DNA from: Parasphingorhabdus sp.
GTDB lineage: Bacteria > Pseudomonadota > Alphaproteobacteria > Sphingomonadales > Sphingomonadaceae
Direction of reading: 5' to 3'
NCBI GenBank assembly: GCA_030373505.1
Contig: JAUCYS010000002.1
Coordinates: 1 to 64,000 of the forward strand
DNA length: 64,000 nucleotides
Shown here: positions 44,633 to 55,492 of the stretch, in pieces
How positions within the stretch are numbered: the first letter of the stretch is position 1
Layout of the letters: the number at the start of each line of letters is the position of its first letter
The notes under the pieces: generated by a model
What the model saw: the letters and a program-made list of their open reading frames with translations, nothing else
What the model was told of the DNA's origin: nothing
The model's database searches: none
Translations under genes and position numbers: made by a program

Positions 44633-45106
44633 ATGATGAACAAAAAGCCGAACCTGCTTCTGGCGGAGCACAAGCTGTTGATCGATTCACCCGTTGAGCG
44701 GGTGTTCGACTTCCTCGCCAATCACGAGAATTACGCCCGATGGTATCCGAACGTGCTGTCCGTTGTGTCCGGCAACCCGCTGCCGCACGGGCAGGTCGGA
44801 AAATTCTACGAGGAAGCCATCCGCCTACCAACCAGACGGGTTCAGAAAATCCGCATCGCGGTGGTCGAAAGCCGGCCGCCGGAACTGTTCGTGACCGAAG
44901 GGGAGTTTCCGCCGCTGCACCCGCGGATGGAGGTCCGTCTCTCGCCGCAGCCATCCGGCGCAACGCTGCTCCACTGGCAGTTCTTCAGCCGCAGCCAGTC
45001 CGCCATCGGTCGGCGGATGATCCCGCTGTTGCTCGGCAAGAACCTACTGCGCGACACCAGAACCGGCCTGGCGCGCATGAAATCTATGGTCGAGGACGAA
45101 CGCTAG
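44633..45106 (+). CDS. SRPBCC family protein
   Basis: KLLIDSPVERVFDFLANHENYARWYPNVLSV...; divergent from the TetR gene. Confidence 0.85.
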   Translation: MMNKKPNLLLAEHKLLIDSPVERVFDFLANHENYARWYPNVLSVVSGNPLPHGQVGKFYEEAIRLPTRRVQKIRIAVVESRPPELFVTEGEFPPLHPRMEVRLSPQPSGATLLHWQFFSRSQSAIGRRMIPLLLGKNLLRDTRTGLARMKSMVEDER

Positions 45107-45121
45107 GCACAGCGCCGCTGG

Positions 45122-45160
45122 CGCCATGAAAAACCGGCAGCGCCCACATGTGGACACTGC
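45122..45160. terminator. Rho-independent terminator for ssb
   Basis: AAAAA-CCGGCAG-cgcCCACATGTGGaca-CTGCCGG; U-tract on the minus strand. Confidence 0.8.
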
Positions 45161-45193
45161 CGGTTGCTGTTCGTTGAAACTTGGTTGTCGGCC

Positions 45194-45709
45194 CTAGAAC
45201 GGAACGTCGTCATCCAGATCGCTGTCAAAGGCGCCGCCGCCCTGGCCGCCGCCGGAGCCGCCGGTCTGACCCCAGCCGCCACCGCCACCGGAAGAACCGC
45301 CGCTCTGGCCGCCACCCCAGCCGTCGTTCGAGCCGCCGCCCTGACCGCCGCCGCCTGGCTTGCTGTCGAGCATTTCCATTTTCGCGTCAAAGCCCTGCAG
45401 CACGACATCGGTCGAATAGCGGTCATTGCCGGACTGGTCCTGCCATTTGCGGGTCTGCAGCTTGCCTTCGAGATAGACCTTGCTGCCCTTGCGCAGATAT
45501 TTTTCGGCGACGCCGGCGAGGCCCTCGTTATAGATCGAGATATTGTGCCACTCGGTCTTTTCCTTGCGCTCGCCGGTCTGCTTGTCCTTCCAGCTTTCCG
45601 AAGTCGCAACGCTGAAATTGCAGACCTTGCCGCCATTGGCAAAGGTGCGGACTTCCGGATCCTTGCCCAGATTGCCTACGATGATGACTTTGTTGATGCC
45701 GCCGGCCAT
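45194..45709 (-). CDS. ssb: Single-stranded DNA-binding protein
   Basis: [40 protein letters not shown]; Gly-rich linker; C-terminal acidic tip DLDDDVPF. Confidence 0.96.
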   Translation of the reverse strand: MAGGINKVIIVGNLGKDPEVRTFANGGKVCNFSVATSESWKDKQTGERKEKTEWHNISIYNEGLAGVAEKYLRKGSKVYLEGKLQTRKWQDQSGNDRYSTDVVLQGFDAKMEMLDSKPGGGGQGGGSNDGWGGGQSGGSSGGGGGWGQTGGSGGGQGGGAFDSDLDDDVPF

Positions 45710-45755
45710 TTCAAATTCCTCAAAAAATATACGTGAATATCGATTCTTGGGGACT

Positions 45756-47618
45756 CTATAGACCGAGGGCGACAGCACTCCAATATGTAATACCGGCAGC
45801 CGCATAGGCGAGCGAAAAAAGATAGATGACCATGAAGGCCGGCCATTTCCAGCCGTTGGTTTCGCGCCGGGTAACGGCGATCGTCGAGATGCATTGCGGC
45901 GCAAAAACGAACCAGGCGAGAAAGGCCAGAGCGGTCGGCAGCGACCAGCGACTCTGCAGCCGTTCGGTCAGCGATCGCGCTTCCGCCTCTTCATCCGTGG
46001 CATCGATCGCATAGGTGGTGGCCAGCGCAGCCACCGCCACTTCCCGCGCCGCCATGGCGGGGATCAGGGCGAGAGCGATATCGCGATTGAAACCGATCGG
46101 CTTGACGACGGGAGCGATGACATTGGCGATCCGCCCGGCGACGCTATAGTCGACCTGGCTCATCGCGCTGTCTTCCGGCACTTTCGGGAAGGTCAGCAGC
46201 AGCCAGAGAACCACGGTGGCGGCGAAGATGATCGTACCGGCGCGGCGCAGGAAGATCCAGGCGCGCTGCCACAGGCCGATCAATATATCCTTCATCAGCG
46301 GCAGCTGATATTTCGGCATTTCCATCAGGAAGCCGCTGTTCGGCCCCTTGGTTACGGTGCTGCGCAGCACCAGCGCGACGATCATCGCGCCGATGATGCC
46401 GAAGACATAGAGGCCGAACAGGACCAGACCCTGCAGACCAATGCCCGGGCCGACCGTGCGCGGCGGAATGAAGGCGCCGATGATGATCGCATAGACCGGC
46501 AGCCGCGCCGAACAGGTCATCAGCGGCGCCACCAGGATTGTCGTCAGCCGGTCTCTCGGGTCGGAAATGCTGCGCGTCGCCATGATCCCGGGAATGGCGC
46601 AGGCGAAGGAGGAGAGAAGCGGGATGAAGCTGCGTCCGGACAGGCCGACGCTGGCCATCATCCGGTCCATGATGAAGGCCGCACGGGTCATGTAGCCGCT
46701 GGCTTCAAGCAGCAGGATGAACAGGAACAGGATCAGAATCTGCGGCAGGAAGACGACGACCGATCCAACGCCGCCGATCGCGCCCTCGATGATGAAGTCG
46801 CGGAAGAACCCCCCAGGCATGTTCGTCTCGACTGCGGCGGCCACCCATTCGCTGGCATTTTCGATCATCTCGATCGGCGCTTCCGACCAGGCAAAGACCG
46901 CCTGGAACATGACAAACAGCACCGCGAACAGGATCAGCGGTCCGGCGAACGGGTGCAGGAACAGCGCGTCAGCCCGCTCCGACCAGCGGCGGCCGGCGGT
47001 TTCGGAAACGATCGCCAGTTTTGCGATCCGCTTGGCCTGCTTGCTCAGCCCGTGGCCGCGCTCCTTGGCGATCACCGCTTCGGCCTCGGGCCGCTCTTCC
47101 ACGAGCCGGCCCTCCACCGCTGCGGACAGATCCTCCAGACCGCGACGCCGCACGGCGACTGTCGGGATTACCGGCACGCCCAGCTCTTTCGCGAGCCGGG
47201 CCGGGTCCAGCGTCAGCCCGTCCCGTTCCGCCAGATCCATCATGTTGAGCGCGACCACGACCGGCTGGCCGAGCGCGATCACTTCCAGCGCAAAGCGCAG
47301 ATGATTGTCGAGATTGGCGGCATCAAGGACAAGAATGACGGCGTCGGGGCGGCGTTCGCCCTTCTGCAGTCCCATGATGACGCTGCGCGTCACTTCCTCG
47401 TCGGGGCTGGTCGGATCGAGGCTGTAGCTGCCCGGCAAGTCGACCAGTTCCGCAGGCCGGCCATCGGCAAAGGTGAAATGTCCGGATTTGCGCTCGACCG
47501 TCACGCCCGGATAATTGGCGATCTTCTGACGCGCGCCGGTAAGGGCATTGAACAGGGCGCTTTTGCCGGAATTGGGGTTGCCCGCAAGGACAATGAGAGG
47601 TGCGATTTCGGACATCAA
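45756..47618 (-). CDS. feoB: Ferrous iron transporter FeoB
   Basis: [46 protein letters not shown]; gate motifs [27 protein letters not shown]. Confidence 0.96.
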   Translation of the reverse strand: MMSEIAPLIVLAGNPNSGKSALFNALTGARQKIANYPGVTVERKSGHFTFADGRPAELVDLPGSYSLDPTSPDEEVTRSVIMGLQKGERRPDAVILVLDAANLDNHLRFALEVIALGQPVVVALNMMDLAERDGLTLDPARLAKELGVPVIPTVAVRRRGLEDLSAAVEGRLVEERPEAEAVIAKERGHGLSKQAKRIAKLAIVSETAGRRWSERADALFLHPFAGPLILFAVLFVMFQAVFAWSEAPIEMIENASEWVAAAVETNMPGGFFRDFIIEGAIGGVGSVVVFLPQILILFLFILLLEASGYMTRAAFIMDRMMASVGLSGRSFIPLLSSFACAIPGIMATRSISDPRDRLTTILVAPLMTCSARLPVYAIIIGAFIPPRTVGPGIGLQGLVLFGLYVFGIIGAMIVALVLRSTVTKGPNSGFLMEMPKYQLPLMKDILIGLWQRAWIFLRRAGTIIFAATVVLWLLLTFPKVPEDSAMSQVDYSVAGRIANVIAPVVKPIGFNRDIALALIPAMAAREVAVAALATTYAIDATDEEAEARSLTERLQSRWSLPTALAFLAWFVFAPQCISTIAVTRRETNGWKWPAFMVIYLFSLAYAAAGITYWSAVALGL

Positions 47619-47888
47619 TCAGGCAGCGATCGTAACCGCAACGGGGCATACCGAGATCGCCCGGGCGTGGGATTTGCGGACCGCGATCATCATCCGTCCG
47701 ACCCTGAGAGCGATCGGGTCGTTCATCCCGAACATGCCCTTGTAGAGCTTTTCCACCTGCACGCCGGTCTCGATGCCGAGCGCCCGCAGACGCCGGCCCT
47801 CATTGTCGGAAATGGCGGTCCAGTCGATCGCGACGACTTCGGCGCGTTGCCTGAGGGGCAGCAGGTCCAGGGATGTGGATGATGACAT
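47619..47888 (-). CDS. feoA: FeoA family protein
   Basis: LDLLPLRQRAEVVAIDW...EGRRLRALGIETGVQVEKLYKG; directly upstream of feoB. Confidence 0.9.
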   Translation of the reverse strand: MSSSTSLDLLPLRQRAEVVAIDWTAISDNEGRRLRALGIETGVQVEKLYKGMFGMNDPIALRVGRMMIAVRKSHARAISVCPVAVTIAA

Positions 47889-47910
47889 ATATATCGAAGC
47901 TCAAACTTTC

Positions 47911-47938
47911 TAATTGCGATTGATTATCAATATTGATT
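47911..47938. promoter_or_regulatory. Fur-like box upstream of feoA
   Basis: taattgcgattgattatcaatattgatt: AT-rich partial dyad with GATTATCAAT, ~23 bp upstream of feoA. Confidence 0.5.
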
Positions 47939-48015
47939 AGACTTGGCCAGTCTTTTTGTCAGAATATGGGCCGGTCGGAACGTGACGGCCCACAAAACTG
48001 CCGCTCCGGTGCGGT

Positions 48016-48681
48016 TCAGGCGCCGCGATAGCGCAAGCGCCCGATAAAGCGCGCCATGCTGAAACGATCGCCGCCACGGCCGGTGACCTTGGCCTTGACC
48101 TTCTCAAACTGCATCACATTTTCGATCCTGCGGTCCAGAAAGGCGCGGGTTTCGGCAAAATTCTCGCTTTCATCGTCGAGAAATACGCTGATCGTGCTGC
48201 CATAGACGCCGGAAAGCAGGGTTCGCTTGGTATAATGATTATAGTCGGTGGCGGTGTCGCCAGCGAGCCGCCACATCCGGTCCGCCGCTCGCCAGCCCAT
48301 TTTCGCGGCCCGGCGCAAATGCGGCGGCGCGGCGAGTATGGCCACTGCCCGCCGCAGACCTTCGCGATCTGCATAGAGGATGTCCAGCCGTGCCTCGACC
48401 AGCGCCTTGATCCGTTGACGCACTTTCATCGCGGCCAGTTCATCCGCGCTATATTTTGCCGCCATCTGCTCGTCGATCGCCTGAAACCAGGCGTCGATCA
48501 TGTCGACCGGCCCGTCGTTGAAAGCCAGCCGGGCAAGATCGGAATCGACTCCGGCCAGCTCGGCAGCAGCCAGTACGGCTTTCTCGGTCCAGCCGTCGAA
48601 CGCCGCCTGCGCTGCGAGACTTGGCGCAAGGAAAGCGCGCACCTCATCAAGGGTGGGATCTTCGGGAAGCGATGCGGACAT
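48016..48681 (-). CDS. COQ9 family protein
   Basis: WRAADRMWRLAGDTATDYNHYTKRTLLSGVYGSTISVFLDDES. Confidence 0.93.
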   Translation of the reverse strand: MSASLPEDPTLDEVRAFLAPSLAAQAAFDGWTEKAVLAAAELAGVDSDLARLAFNDGPVDMIDAWFQAIDEQMAAKYSADELAAMKVRQRIKALVEARLDILYADREGLRRAVAILAAPPHLRRAAKMGWRAADRMWRLAGDTATDYNHYTKRTLLSGVYGSTISVFLDDESENFAETRAFLDRRIENVMQFEKVKAKVTGRGGDRFSMARFIGRLRYRGA

Positions 48682-48784
48682 GGATGTTCCTTTGAAATCA
48701 GAGCTATCGATATAGACAGAAATTGCTGGGTTTCAAACCATTGCATTTATCCCTGCCGCCTCTTAACTGTCTGATTAACAATCC

Positions 48785-49912
48785 ATGCCTCTTGTTTCAG
48801 GGAATTCCATCTTGACCACATTATTCGATCCGATCACCGTTGGCGCCATCGAGGCCCCGAACCGCATGTTCATGGCCCCCCTCACCCGCTGCCGCTCCAC
48901 CATGGAGCATGTGCCGACACCGATCATGGGCGAATATTATGCGCAGCGCTCCGGTGCCGGCCTGATCATTTCGGAAGCGACCGGGATCAGCCAGCAGGGC
49001 CTGGGTACGCCGTTCGCGCCCGGCATCTGGAACGACGCGCAGACCGAGGCCTGGAAGCCTGTGATCGAGCAGGTCCACCAGGCCGGTGGCCGGATCATCT
49101 GCCAGCTGTGGCATATGGGCCGGATCGTCCATCCCGACTTCCTGAACGGCGAGAAGCCCGTTTCCGCTTCCGCGACCACCGCGCCGGGCAGTGTCCGCAC
49201 CTATGCCGGCAAGCGCGACTATGTCGAGGCGCGGCCACTGGAAATCAGCGAAATTCCGGGCCTGCTGGACGATTATCAAAATGCTGCGGAAAATGCCAAG
49301 AAGGCCGGTTTTGACGGGGTGCAGCTGCACGCCGCCAATGGCTATCTGATCGACCAGTTCATCCGCTCCGGCACCAATTTGCGGACCGACGAATATGGCG
49401 GATCGGCGGAAAATCGCGTCCGTCTGCTGGGAGAGGTGACCCGGCGGCTGGTCGATGTCTGGGGCAGCGACCGGGTGTCTGTTCGCCTGTCACCCAATGG
49501 CGATTCCCAGGGAGCGGACGACGCGACGCCGGTCGAGACCTTTACCACCGCCGCGAAATTGCTCGATACAATCGGCATCGCCTTCCTCGAACTGCGCGAG
49601 CCACCGCCGCACGGCACCTATGGCAACACCGACGTACCGGCGGCCAGCCCCGATATCCGGCCGGTCTTCAGCGGACCGCTGGTGCTCAACAGCGATTATT
49701 TCTATGACAATGCCACGGCCGCGCTGGCCGAGAACAAGGCCGATGCGATCAGTTTCGGGCGGACCTTCATCACCAATCCCGATCTGCCCGAACGGTTCCG
49801 CCAAGGCGCAGAGCTGAACCCGATCGACTTCACGCCGACCTGGTACAGTCAGGGAGCGGAAGGCTATACCGATTATCCAACGATGGATCAGAAAGCGAAG
49901 GTCGGCGCCTGA
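48785..49912 (+). CDS. Alkene reductase (old yellow enzyme family)
   Basis: LFDPITVGAIEAPNRMFMAPLTRCRS; GFDGVQLHAANGYLIDQFIRSGTNLRTDEYGGSAENRVRLL; SFGRTFITNPDLPERF. Confidence 0.94.
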   Translation: MPLVSGNSILTTLFDPITVGAIEAPNRMFMAPLTRCRSTMEHVPTPIMGEYYAQRSGAGLIISEATGISQQGLGTPFAPGIWNDAQTEAWKPVIEQVHQAGGRIICQLWHMGRIVHPDFLNGEKPVSASATTAPGSVRTYAGKRDYVEARPLEISEIPGLLDDYQNAAENAKKAGFDGVQLHAANGYLIDQFIRSGTNLRTDEYGGSAENRVRLLGEVTRRLVDVWGSDRVSVRLSPNGDSQGADDATPVETFTTAAKLLDTIGIAFLELREPPPHGTYGNTDVPAASPDIRPVFSGPLVLNSDYFYDNATAALAENKADAISFGRTFITNPDLPERFRQGAELNPIDFTPTWYSQGAEGYTDYPTMDQKAKVGA

Positions 49913-49939
49913 TCGGAGCCGAGCAGCGGGAGGCGCTGT

Positions 49940-50395
49940 CTAAAAGGCGCTTTGCAGACGACGGAACATGTCCTGAACCGCTGACTCGGCTTCCCTCTCC
50001 CGCTCCATATTGGCGGAGAGGCGGTGCAGGCGCTGGAACAATTCTTCGCTGGCCCGAATGATCTGACCCGCTTCTGCGGGAAACAGCGCGATCATCGACT
50101 GGTCGCTATCCGGCCCGGCACCGAGCATGCGATCATGGTTCCAGGCCTCCCCTGCGGACAATTCTCCGCTGTGCAGGGCTTTCTGATTCAAAAGCCATGC
50201 GATGCAGTGCATCAGCCGGGTCGTCACTTTCAACGATTCACAGGAAAAGGAAACGGCAAGCCTGTTGTCCAGATCGGATTCCTCGTGGAAGCGTCCGGAT
50301 TCAAAATAGGAGCGCGCTTCATCCGCCAGCACCATGGCTTCGGTATAAAGGGCGTCGATCAATTTGGGTGTCAGAAGCGATTCACGAATTTCCAT
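49940..50395 (-). CDS. DUF1465 family protein
   Basis: 151 aa; LYTEAMVLADEARSYFESGR...SFSCESLKVTTRLMHCIAWLLNQKAL. Confidence 0.82.
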   Translation of the reverse strand: MEIRESLLTPKLIDALYTEAMVLADEARSYFESGRFHEESDLDNRLAVSFSCESLKVTTRLMHCIAWLLNQKALHSGELSAGEAWNHDRMLGAGPDSDQSMIALFPAEAGQIIRASEELFQRLHRLSANMEREREAESAVQDMFRRLQSAF

Positions 50396-50556
50396 TCGGG
50401 GCCTGTAGCAAAATATCGGCGCATTTTGACAGGCAATTTTAAGAGCGAAACATCGCCGAAAGCCGTCTGTTTCAATCTGACACGCGGCAAATTCAGGAGG
50501 TTAACCGGTGGACCGATCTGGTTAACGCTCCGCTAACCCGCAGGGCTCCTGCCCTC

Positions 50557-50760
50557 TCAGGCAATGATGTCGGGGATCAGCTGGTTTTCGAGCACGATGA
50601 TCCGGTCGCGCAATTGCAATTTTCTTTTCTTGAGTCGCGCCGTCCTCAGCTGATCGGGATTGCCCGCTTCGACCAGCGCATTGATCGCCTCGTCGAGGTC
50701 GCGATGTTCAATTTTCAGCAGTTCAAGCCGCGTCTGCAACTCTTCATCGCTCATCGCCAT
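50557..50760 (-). CDS. YdcH/DUF465 family protein
   Basis: 67 aa; LELLKIEHRDLDEAINAL...LRTARLKKRKLQLRDRIIVLE. Confidence 0.85.
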   Translation of the reverse strand: MAMSDEELQTRLELLKIEHRDLDEAINALVEAGNPDQLRTARLKKRKLQLRDRIIVLENQLIPDIIA

Positions 50761-50943
50761 TCCGGATCAATCTCCCCCCTTGCGCCGTTGAAACAAATTT
50801 GCAATCTTAACCCTATTCATGGTGCATGTCTAAACCAAGGCAATTTAATCATGAAGTCCGACGCCAAGAATATTGGCCCGTCTATCAGGAAAGGAACTTT
50901 CATCCTCTTTCATTTTCAAAAACACCATTTTGAGGAGACTTTA

Positions 50944-51096
50944 ATGATTCAGAATCACCTGTCAGCATTGCGCGAAAAGCACCAGGCATTGGAACGCAAG
51001 ATCGAAGAAGAAGAAACCCGCCCCCTTCCCGACACGATTCGAATTCACAGTCTCAAGAAAGAGAAACTCAGGTTGAAAGAAGAATTGCTGAATTAG
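50944..51096 (+). CDS. YdcH/DUF465 family protein
   Basis: MIQNHLSALREKHQALERKIEEEETRPLPDTIRIHSLKKEKLRLKEELLN. Confidence 0.8.
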   Translation: MIQNHLSALREKHQALERKIEEEETRPLPDTIRIHSLKKEKLRLKEELLN

Positions 51097-51207
51097 CCCG
51101 GTTTCTGTGACAGCGACGGCACCGGCCTGAAATATTTCCCATCGATTTCGAAGCGAGCGCTATTATTCTGCATCGCGCTCGCGCGGCCTTTCTGTTAGGC
51201 GTACGTC

Positions 51208-53490
51208 ATGTCCACCACAGACCCTTCGAGCACCAAGACCGCCCGCAACATCCTGACCGGCCTGCGGGCGATCATGGCGTCTCGCGGCAATGCCCAGACC
51301 AAGCTGAACCGGGTCGTCGACACCATCGCGGACGCCGTCAACAGCGAAGTCTGCTCGATATATCTGCTTCGCGACGGCGTGCTGGAACTGTTCGCAACCC
51401 GCGGGCTGAATGCCGAAGCGGTGCATGTGACGAAGCTTGCCGTGGGCGAAGGCCTGACCGGCTATATTGCAAAAAATGTCGAGACGCTGAACCTCGACGA
51501 AGCGGCCAGTCACCCCGACTTTCAATATCGACCGGAAACCGGGGAGGAAAAATTCCACAGCTTCGCCGGCGTGCCGATCATCCGCAACCAGCAGGCGATC
51601 GGGGTGCTCTGCGCCCAGCATGTCGAGCCGCGCCGCTATTCGGAAGTGGAGATCGAGGCTTTTGAAACAGCCGCCATGGTGCTGTCCGAACTGATCAGCG
51701 GCGCCGAATTTGTCGACGACAATGTCGCCGAGGCAGGCGCGCTGCTCGATGACGGGGCCACGCGCCTCAGCGGCCTGCAACTGGTCAAGGGCAAGGCCAG
51801 CGGCCATGCGGTCTTTCACCAGCCACGCGTAAAAATCGAGCATACGGTGGCCGAGGATACCGAGGCCGAACGGCACCGCGTCTATTCGGCCTTCGACAAG
51901 ATGCGCGACCAGATCGACCAGATGACCAGCCAGGCGGAATTCGGGGTCGGCGGCGAGCATGAGGAAGTGCTCGAGACCTACAAGATGTTCGCCTATGACG
52001 AAGGCTGGAGCCGGCGGATCAACGAGGCGATCGACAGCGGCCTCACCGCCGAAGCGGCGATTGAGCGCGTGCAGCAGCATACCCGCATGCGCATGCGGCA
52101 GATTGACGATCCGCTGCTGGCGGAACGGATGCACGATCTGGAGGATCTTGCCAACCGGCTGCTGCGCATCGTTTCCGGCCAGATGGGGACCGCGGCCAAA
52201 ATGGGCCTGCGGCAGGACACGATCCTGATCGCCCGCAATCTGGGACCGGCGGAACTGCTGGAATATGACCGGCGGCGCCTGAAGGGAGTCATTCTCGAGG
52301 AGGGGTCGCTGACGGCGCATGTAACGATCATCGCCAGGGCGATGGGCATCCCGATCCTCGGCCAGGTCAAGAATATCCGGCAGGTTGTGCGGGAAGACGA
52401 CCATCTGCTGCTCAATGTCGATGAAAATGTCGTGTTTGTCAGGCCCGGTCCCTCGGTGGTGGAAGCCTTTGAAGCACAGCTGGAGCTGAGCCAGAAAAAA
52501 CGCGCCGCCTATTCGGAATTGCGCGACAAGGAAGCCATCACCAAGGACGGCGTGCGGATCACCGTCAATATCAATGCGGGCCTGCGCGACGACCTCGCCC
52601 TGATCAACCTGACCGGTGCCGACGGCATCGGCCTGTTCCGGACCGAATTGCAGTTTCTGGTCGCCGCGACCATGCCCGGGCGAGCGGGGCAGACCCGTTT
52701 TTACAAGGATGTACTCGATGCGGCCGGCGACAAGCCGGTCATATTTCGTACCATCGATATCGGCGGCGACAAGCCCCTCCCCTATTTTCAGACCGGCGAT
52801 CCGAGGGAAGACAATCCGGCGATGGGCTGGCGGGCGATCCGCATCGGCCTGGAACGGGACGCGCTGATGAAAGTGCAGGCGCGGGCGCTGATCGAGGCGG
52901 CGGCCGGCCGGAAGCTGAATGTCATGTTCCCGATGATCGCCGAACCCTGGGAATTCGATCAGGCGAAAGCGGTCTATGAACATCAGCGCGCCTATCTGCA
53001 AAGCCAGAAGAAGCGGCTGCCGTCCCAGATCCGCTATGGTGCCATGCTGGAAGTGCCGGCGCTGGCCGAATGCCTGGACCTGATGGCGGACCGGCTCGAT
53101 TTTCTGTCGATCGGGACCAACGACCTGACCCAGTTTCTGTTTGCCGCGGACCGGAGCAATCCCAAATTGGCCGAGCGTTTTGACTGGATGAGTCCTGCCA
53201 TATTGCGCTTCCTGAGCCGGGCTTCGGAAAATGCCGCGCGGTTCGACATCATGCTGAGCGTATGCGGGGAAATGGGCGGCCGCCCGCTTGATGCGCTGAC
53301 GCTGCTGGGACTGGGCATTCGCAGCCTGTCGATCACGCCCGCTTCGGTGGGCCCGATCAAGGCGATGGTCCGGTCGCTGGATCTCGGGCAGGCGAAACAG
53401 GAAGTCGAGGCCATTCTGAAGGAGGCGCCTGCAGACGCAAGAGCGCGTCTCGAACAATGGGCCACCCGACACAAGGTCGATCTGGGTTGA
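51208..53490 (+). CDS. ptsP: Phosphoenolpyruvate--protein phosphotransferase PtsP (EI-Ntr)
   Basis: N-terminal GAF; EEGSLTAHVTIIARAMGIPILG; DGIGLFRTELQFL; FLSIGTNDLTQFLFAADRSNP; LSVCGEMGGRP. Confidence 0.96.
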   Translation: MSTTDPSSTKTARNILTGLRAIMASRGNAQTKLNRVVDTIADAVNSEVCSIYLLRDGVLELFATRGLNAEAVHVTKLAVGEGLTGYIAKNVETLNLDEAASHPDFQYRPETGEEKFHSFAGVPIIRNQQAIGVLCAQHVEPRRYSEVEIEAFETAAMVLSELISGAEFVDDNVAEAGALLDDGATRLSGLQLVKGKASGHAVFHQPRVKIEHTVAEDTEAERHRVYSAFDKMRDQIDQMTSQAEFGVGGEHEEVLETYKMFAYDEGWSRRINEAIDSGLTAEAAIERVQQHTRMRMRQIDDPLLAERMHDLEDLANRLLRIVSGQMGTAAKMGLRQDTILIARNLGPAELLEYDRRRLKGVILEEGSLTAHVTIIARAMGIPILGQVKNIRQVVREDDHLLLNVDENVVFVRPGPSVVEAFEAQLELSQKKRAAYSELRDKEAITKDGVRITVNINAGLRDDLALINLTGADGIGLFRTELQFLVAATMPGRAGQTRFYKDVLDAAGDKPVIFRTIDIGGDKPLPYFQTGDPREDNPAMGWRAIRIGLERDALMKVQARALIEAAAGRKLNVMFPMIAEPWEFDQAKAVYEHQRAYLQSQKKRLPSQIRYGAMLEVPALAECLDLMADRLDFLSIGTNDLTQFLFAADRSNPKLAERFDWMSPAILRFLSRASENAARFDIMLSVCGEMGGRPLDALTLLGLGIRSLSITPASVGPIKAMVRSLDLGQAKQEVEAILKEAPADARARLEQWATRHKVDLG

Positions 53491-53661
53491 GCAATTTTAT
53501 GCGGATCTGCCGGCAATTTTTCCTGGAGAGGCCAAAAACGGTAAAATCCGGGCACATCGCCATGATAGCCATTGACTTTTGCCGCCCAAACTGGCTTTTT
53601 TCCAAGCATATCCGGGAAATGCGAAAAGGGTCGCGAAATGATCCGGCCAAGGGAGTTTTGA

Positions 53662-54498
53662 GTGGCCGAAGATAGTGTTGACGACGAAAATGTTGAGTCC
53701 AATCTGCATAGTGCAGGTCAGTTATTGCGCCGTGCCCGGGAGCAGAAGGGCCTGTCGCTGGAAGATATCTCGAAGCAGACCCGAATCCCGAATCGCCATC
53801 TGGCGTCGATCGAAAGCGGCGATTTTGATGCGCTTCCCGGCCGAACCTATGCCATCGGCTTTGCCAAATCCTACGCCAGAGCCGTCGGCCTGAGCGACGC
53901 CTCGATCGGCAGCCAGCTACGGACGGAAATGGATGAACAGGGTCACGGAGCCTATCAGGCGGAATCGAGCGGCTATGCGCCTGCCAACCCCTCCAGCGTC
54001 CCGCCCCTGAACCTGACGTGGGCCGCTGGCATTATCGGCATATTGGTGCTTGTTGGCTATCTGGTGTGGCGCAGCATGATCCTTAATCCGGCCGAAATTG
54101 ATCCTCTGGCAGAAACCGAAACCGCAAGCCCGGTCGAAGCCGCTTCGGCCCCTTCCGATCCGCAGAGCGTGCAGGACGGTCCAGCGGCTCCATCCACTAC
54201 AGGCACGGTTGTGCTGACGGCCACCGAGCCGGTCTGGATGAAAATCTATGATGCCGAGGGCGAACGGCTGTTTGAAAATGAAATGGCGGCCGGAGATACG
54301 TTCACGGTGCCGACGGATGCCGACAATCCGCAGATCCTCACCGGACGCCCCGACGCGCTGACCGTGACCATCGATGGTCAGGTCGTCCCGCCGCTGGGCA
54401 CGGGAGAGCGGACGATCAAGGATATGGGAGTCAGCGCCCAGGCCTTGCTGTCCCGGGAAAAGACGGAAGATCCGGAAACCGACCAGACGCAGGATTGA
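53662..54498 (+). CDS. RodZ-like helix-turn-helix membrane protein (DUF4115)
   Basis: AGQLLRRAREQKGLSLEDISKQTRIPNRHLASIESGDFDALPGRTYAIGFAKSYARAVGL; single TM; GTG start. Confidence 0.88.
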   Translation: MAEDSVDDENVESNLHSAGQLLRRAREQKGLSLEDISKQTRIPNRHLASIESGDFDALPGRTYAIGFAKSYARAVGLSDASIGSQLRTEMDEQGHGAYQAESSGYAPANPSSVPPLNLTWAAGIIGILVLVGYLVWRSMILNPAEIDPLAETETASPVEAASAPSDPQSVQDGPAAPSTTGTVVLTATEPVWMKIYDAEGERLFENEMAAGDTFTVPTDADNPQILTGRPDALTVTIDGQVVPPLGTGERTIKDMGVSAQALLSREKTEDPETDQTQD

Positions 54499-54619
54499 GA
54501 AAACCAACACGCGTCCGGCGACGCGGACAGCCCGTATTCCGGGGTCGCCGGGCGGTATAATTTTCTTTACCTTTCAGTCCGGTATATGGTTAATATATGT
54601 GAATTCAGCGGAGGCCTCG

Positions 54620-55489
54620 ATGAAGAAATTTGGTATCACGATCCTGCTCACCGGCTTGCTTTTCAGCGCGCCCGCATCGGCCCAGAATGCGAACATAGAA
54701 CCGCGGGTGGACCGGCTGGAACAGGAAATGCGGGCGGTTCAGCGCAAGGTTTTTCCCGGTGGTTCCTCGCGCTATTTTGAACCGGAAATCACGGCGGAGG
54801 CCGGCCCTGCTCCGCCACCGGCAAACAACACGACATCGGCCGTCAGCGACCTGATTGCCCGGGTCGATGCGCTGGAAACCAGTCTGGCCAGTCTTACCGG
54901 CCGGGTCGAGGAAAACGGCTATCGCCTTCAGAAAATCGAGGACAAGCTGGCCGCTGCAGAGGCCGTGACAGCAAGCCCCACCGCCCAGGCCCCGGCGACG
55001 GCACCGCAGCCTTCCAAAACAACCGCCGAAGCGGCGGAAGCGGCACCCGATCCCGAGCGGGTAGCCGGGGTTGCTTCCATCATCATGCCCGAGACCGGGG
55101 ATGCCGCGGAAGATGCCTATATTTACGGCTATCGTCTGTGGGAGGCCAAATTTTATCCCGAAGCGCAGACGCAGCTGAAGAAGATGGTCGAGGATCATCC
55201 CGGCCATCCGCGCGCCAGTTTCGCGCAGAATTTGCTCGGCCGCGCCTATCTTGACGATGGCAAGCCCGCGCTCGCCTCGGTGGCGCTTTACGAAAATTAC
55301 CAGAAAAGACCACGCGGCGAACGCGCACCGGACAGCCTCTATTTTCTCAGCACGGCGCTGGTCCAGCTGGGCAAGAAAAGCGACGCCTGCCGCGTCCTGG
55401 CGGAAATGCAGGATGTCTATCCCGAAGTTGCCAGTGGCCGGCTTGCCGATCGCGTGGCATCGGGCAAGGCCGCTGCCAACTGCAAGTAG
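54620..55489 (+). CDS. Tetratricopeptide/YbgF-CpoB-like protein
   Basis: Signal peptide, coiled coil, C-terminal TPR region with HPRASFAQNLLGRAYLDDGKPALA. Confidence 0.82.
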   Translation: MKKFGITILLTGLLFSAPASAQNANIEPRVDRLEQEMRAVQRKVFPGGSSRYFEPEITAEAGPAPPPANNTTSAVSDLIARVDALETSLASLTGRVEENGYRLQKIEDKLAAAEAVTASPTAQAPATAPQPSKTTAEAAEAAPDPERVAGVASIIMPETGDAAEDAYIYGYRLWEAKFYPEAQTQLKKMVEDHPGHPRASFAQNLLGRAYLDDGKPALASVALYENYQKRPRGERAPDSLYFLSTALVQLGKKSDACRVLAEMQDVYPEVASGRLADRVASGKAAANCK

Positions 55490-55492
55490 ATC

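Noticed and set aside
45894-47882. 662-aa plus-strand ORF antisense to feoAB
   Set aside because: Shadow ORF spanning two well-supported genes; no motifs.
51163-53472. 769-aa minus-strand ORF antisense to ptsP
   Set aside because: Mirror of ptsP; no domain signal.
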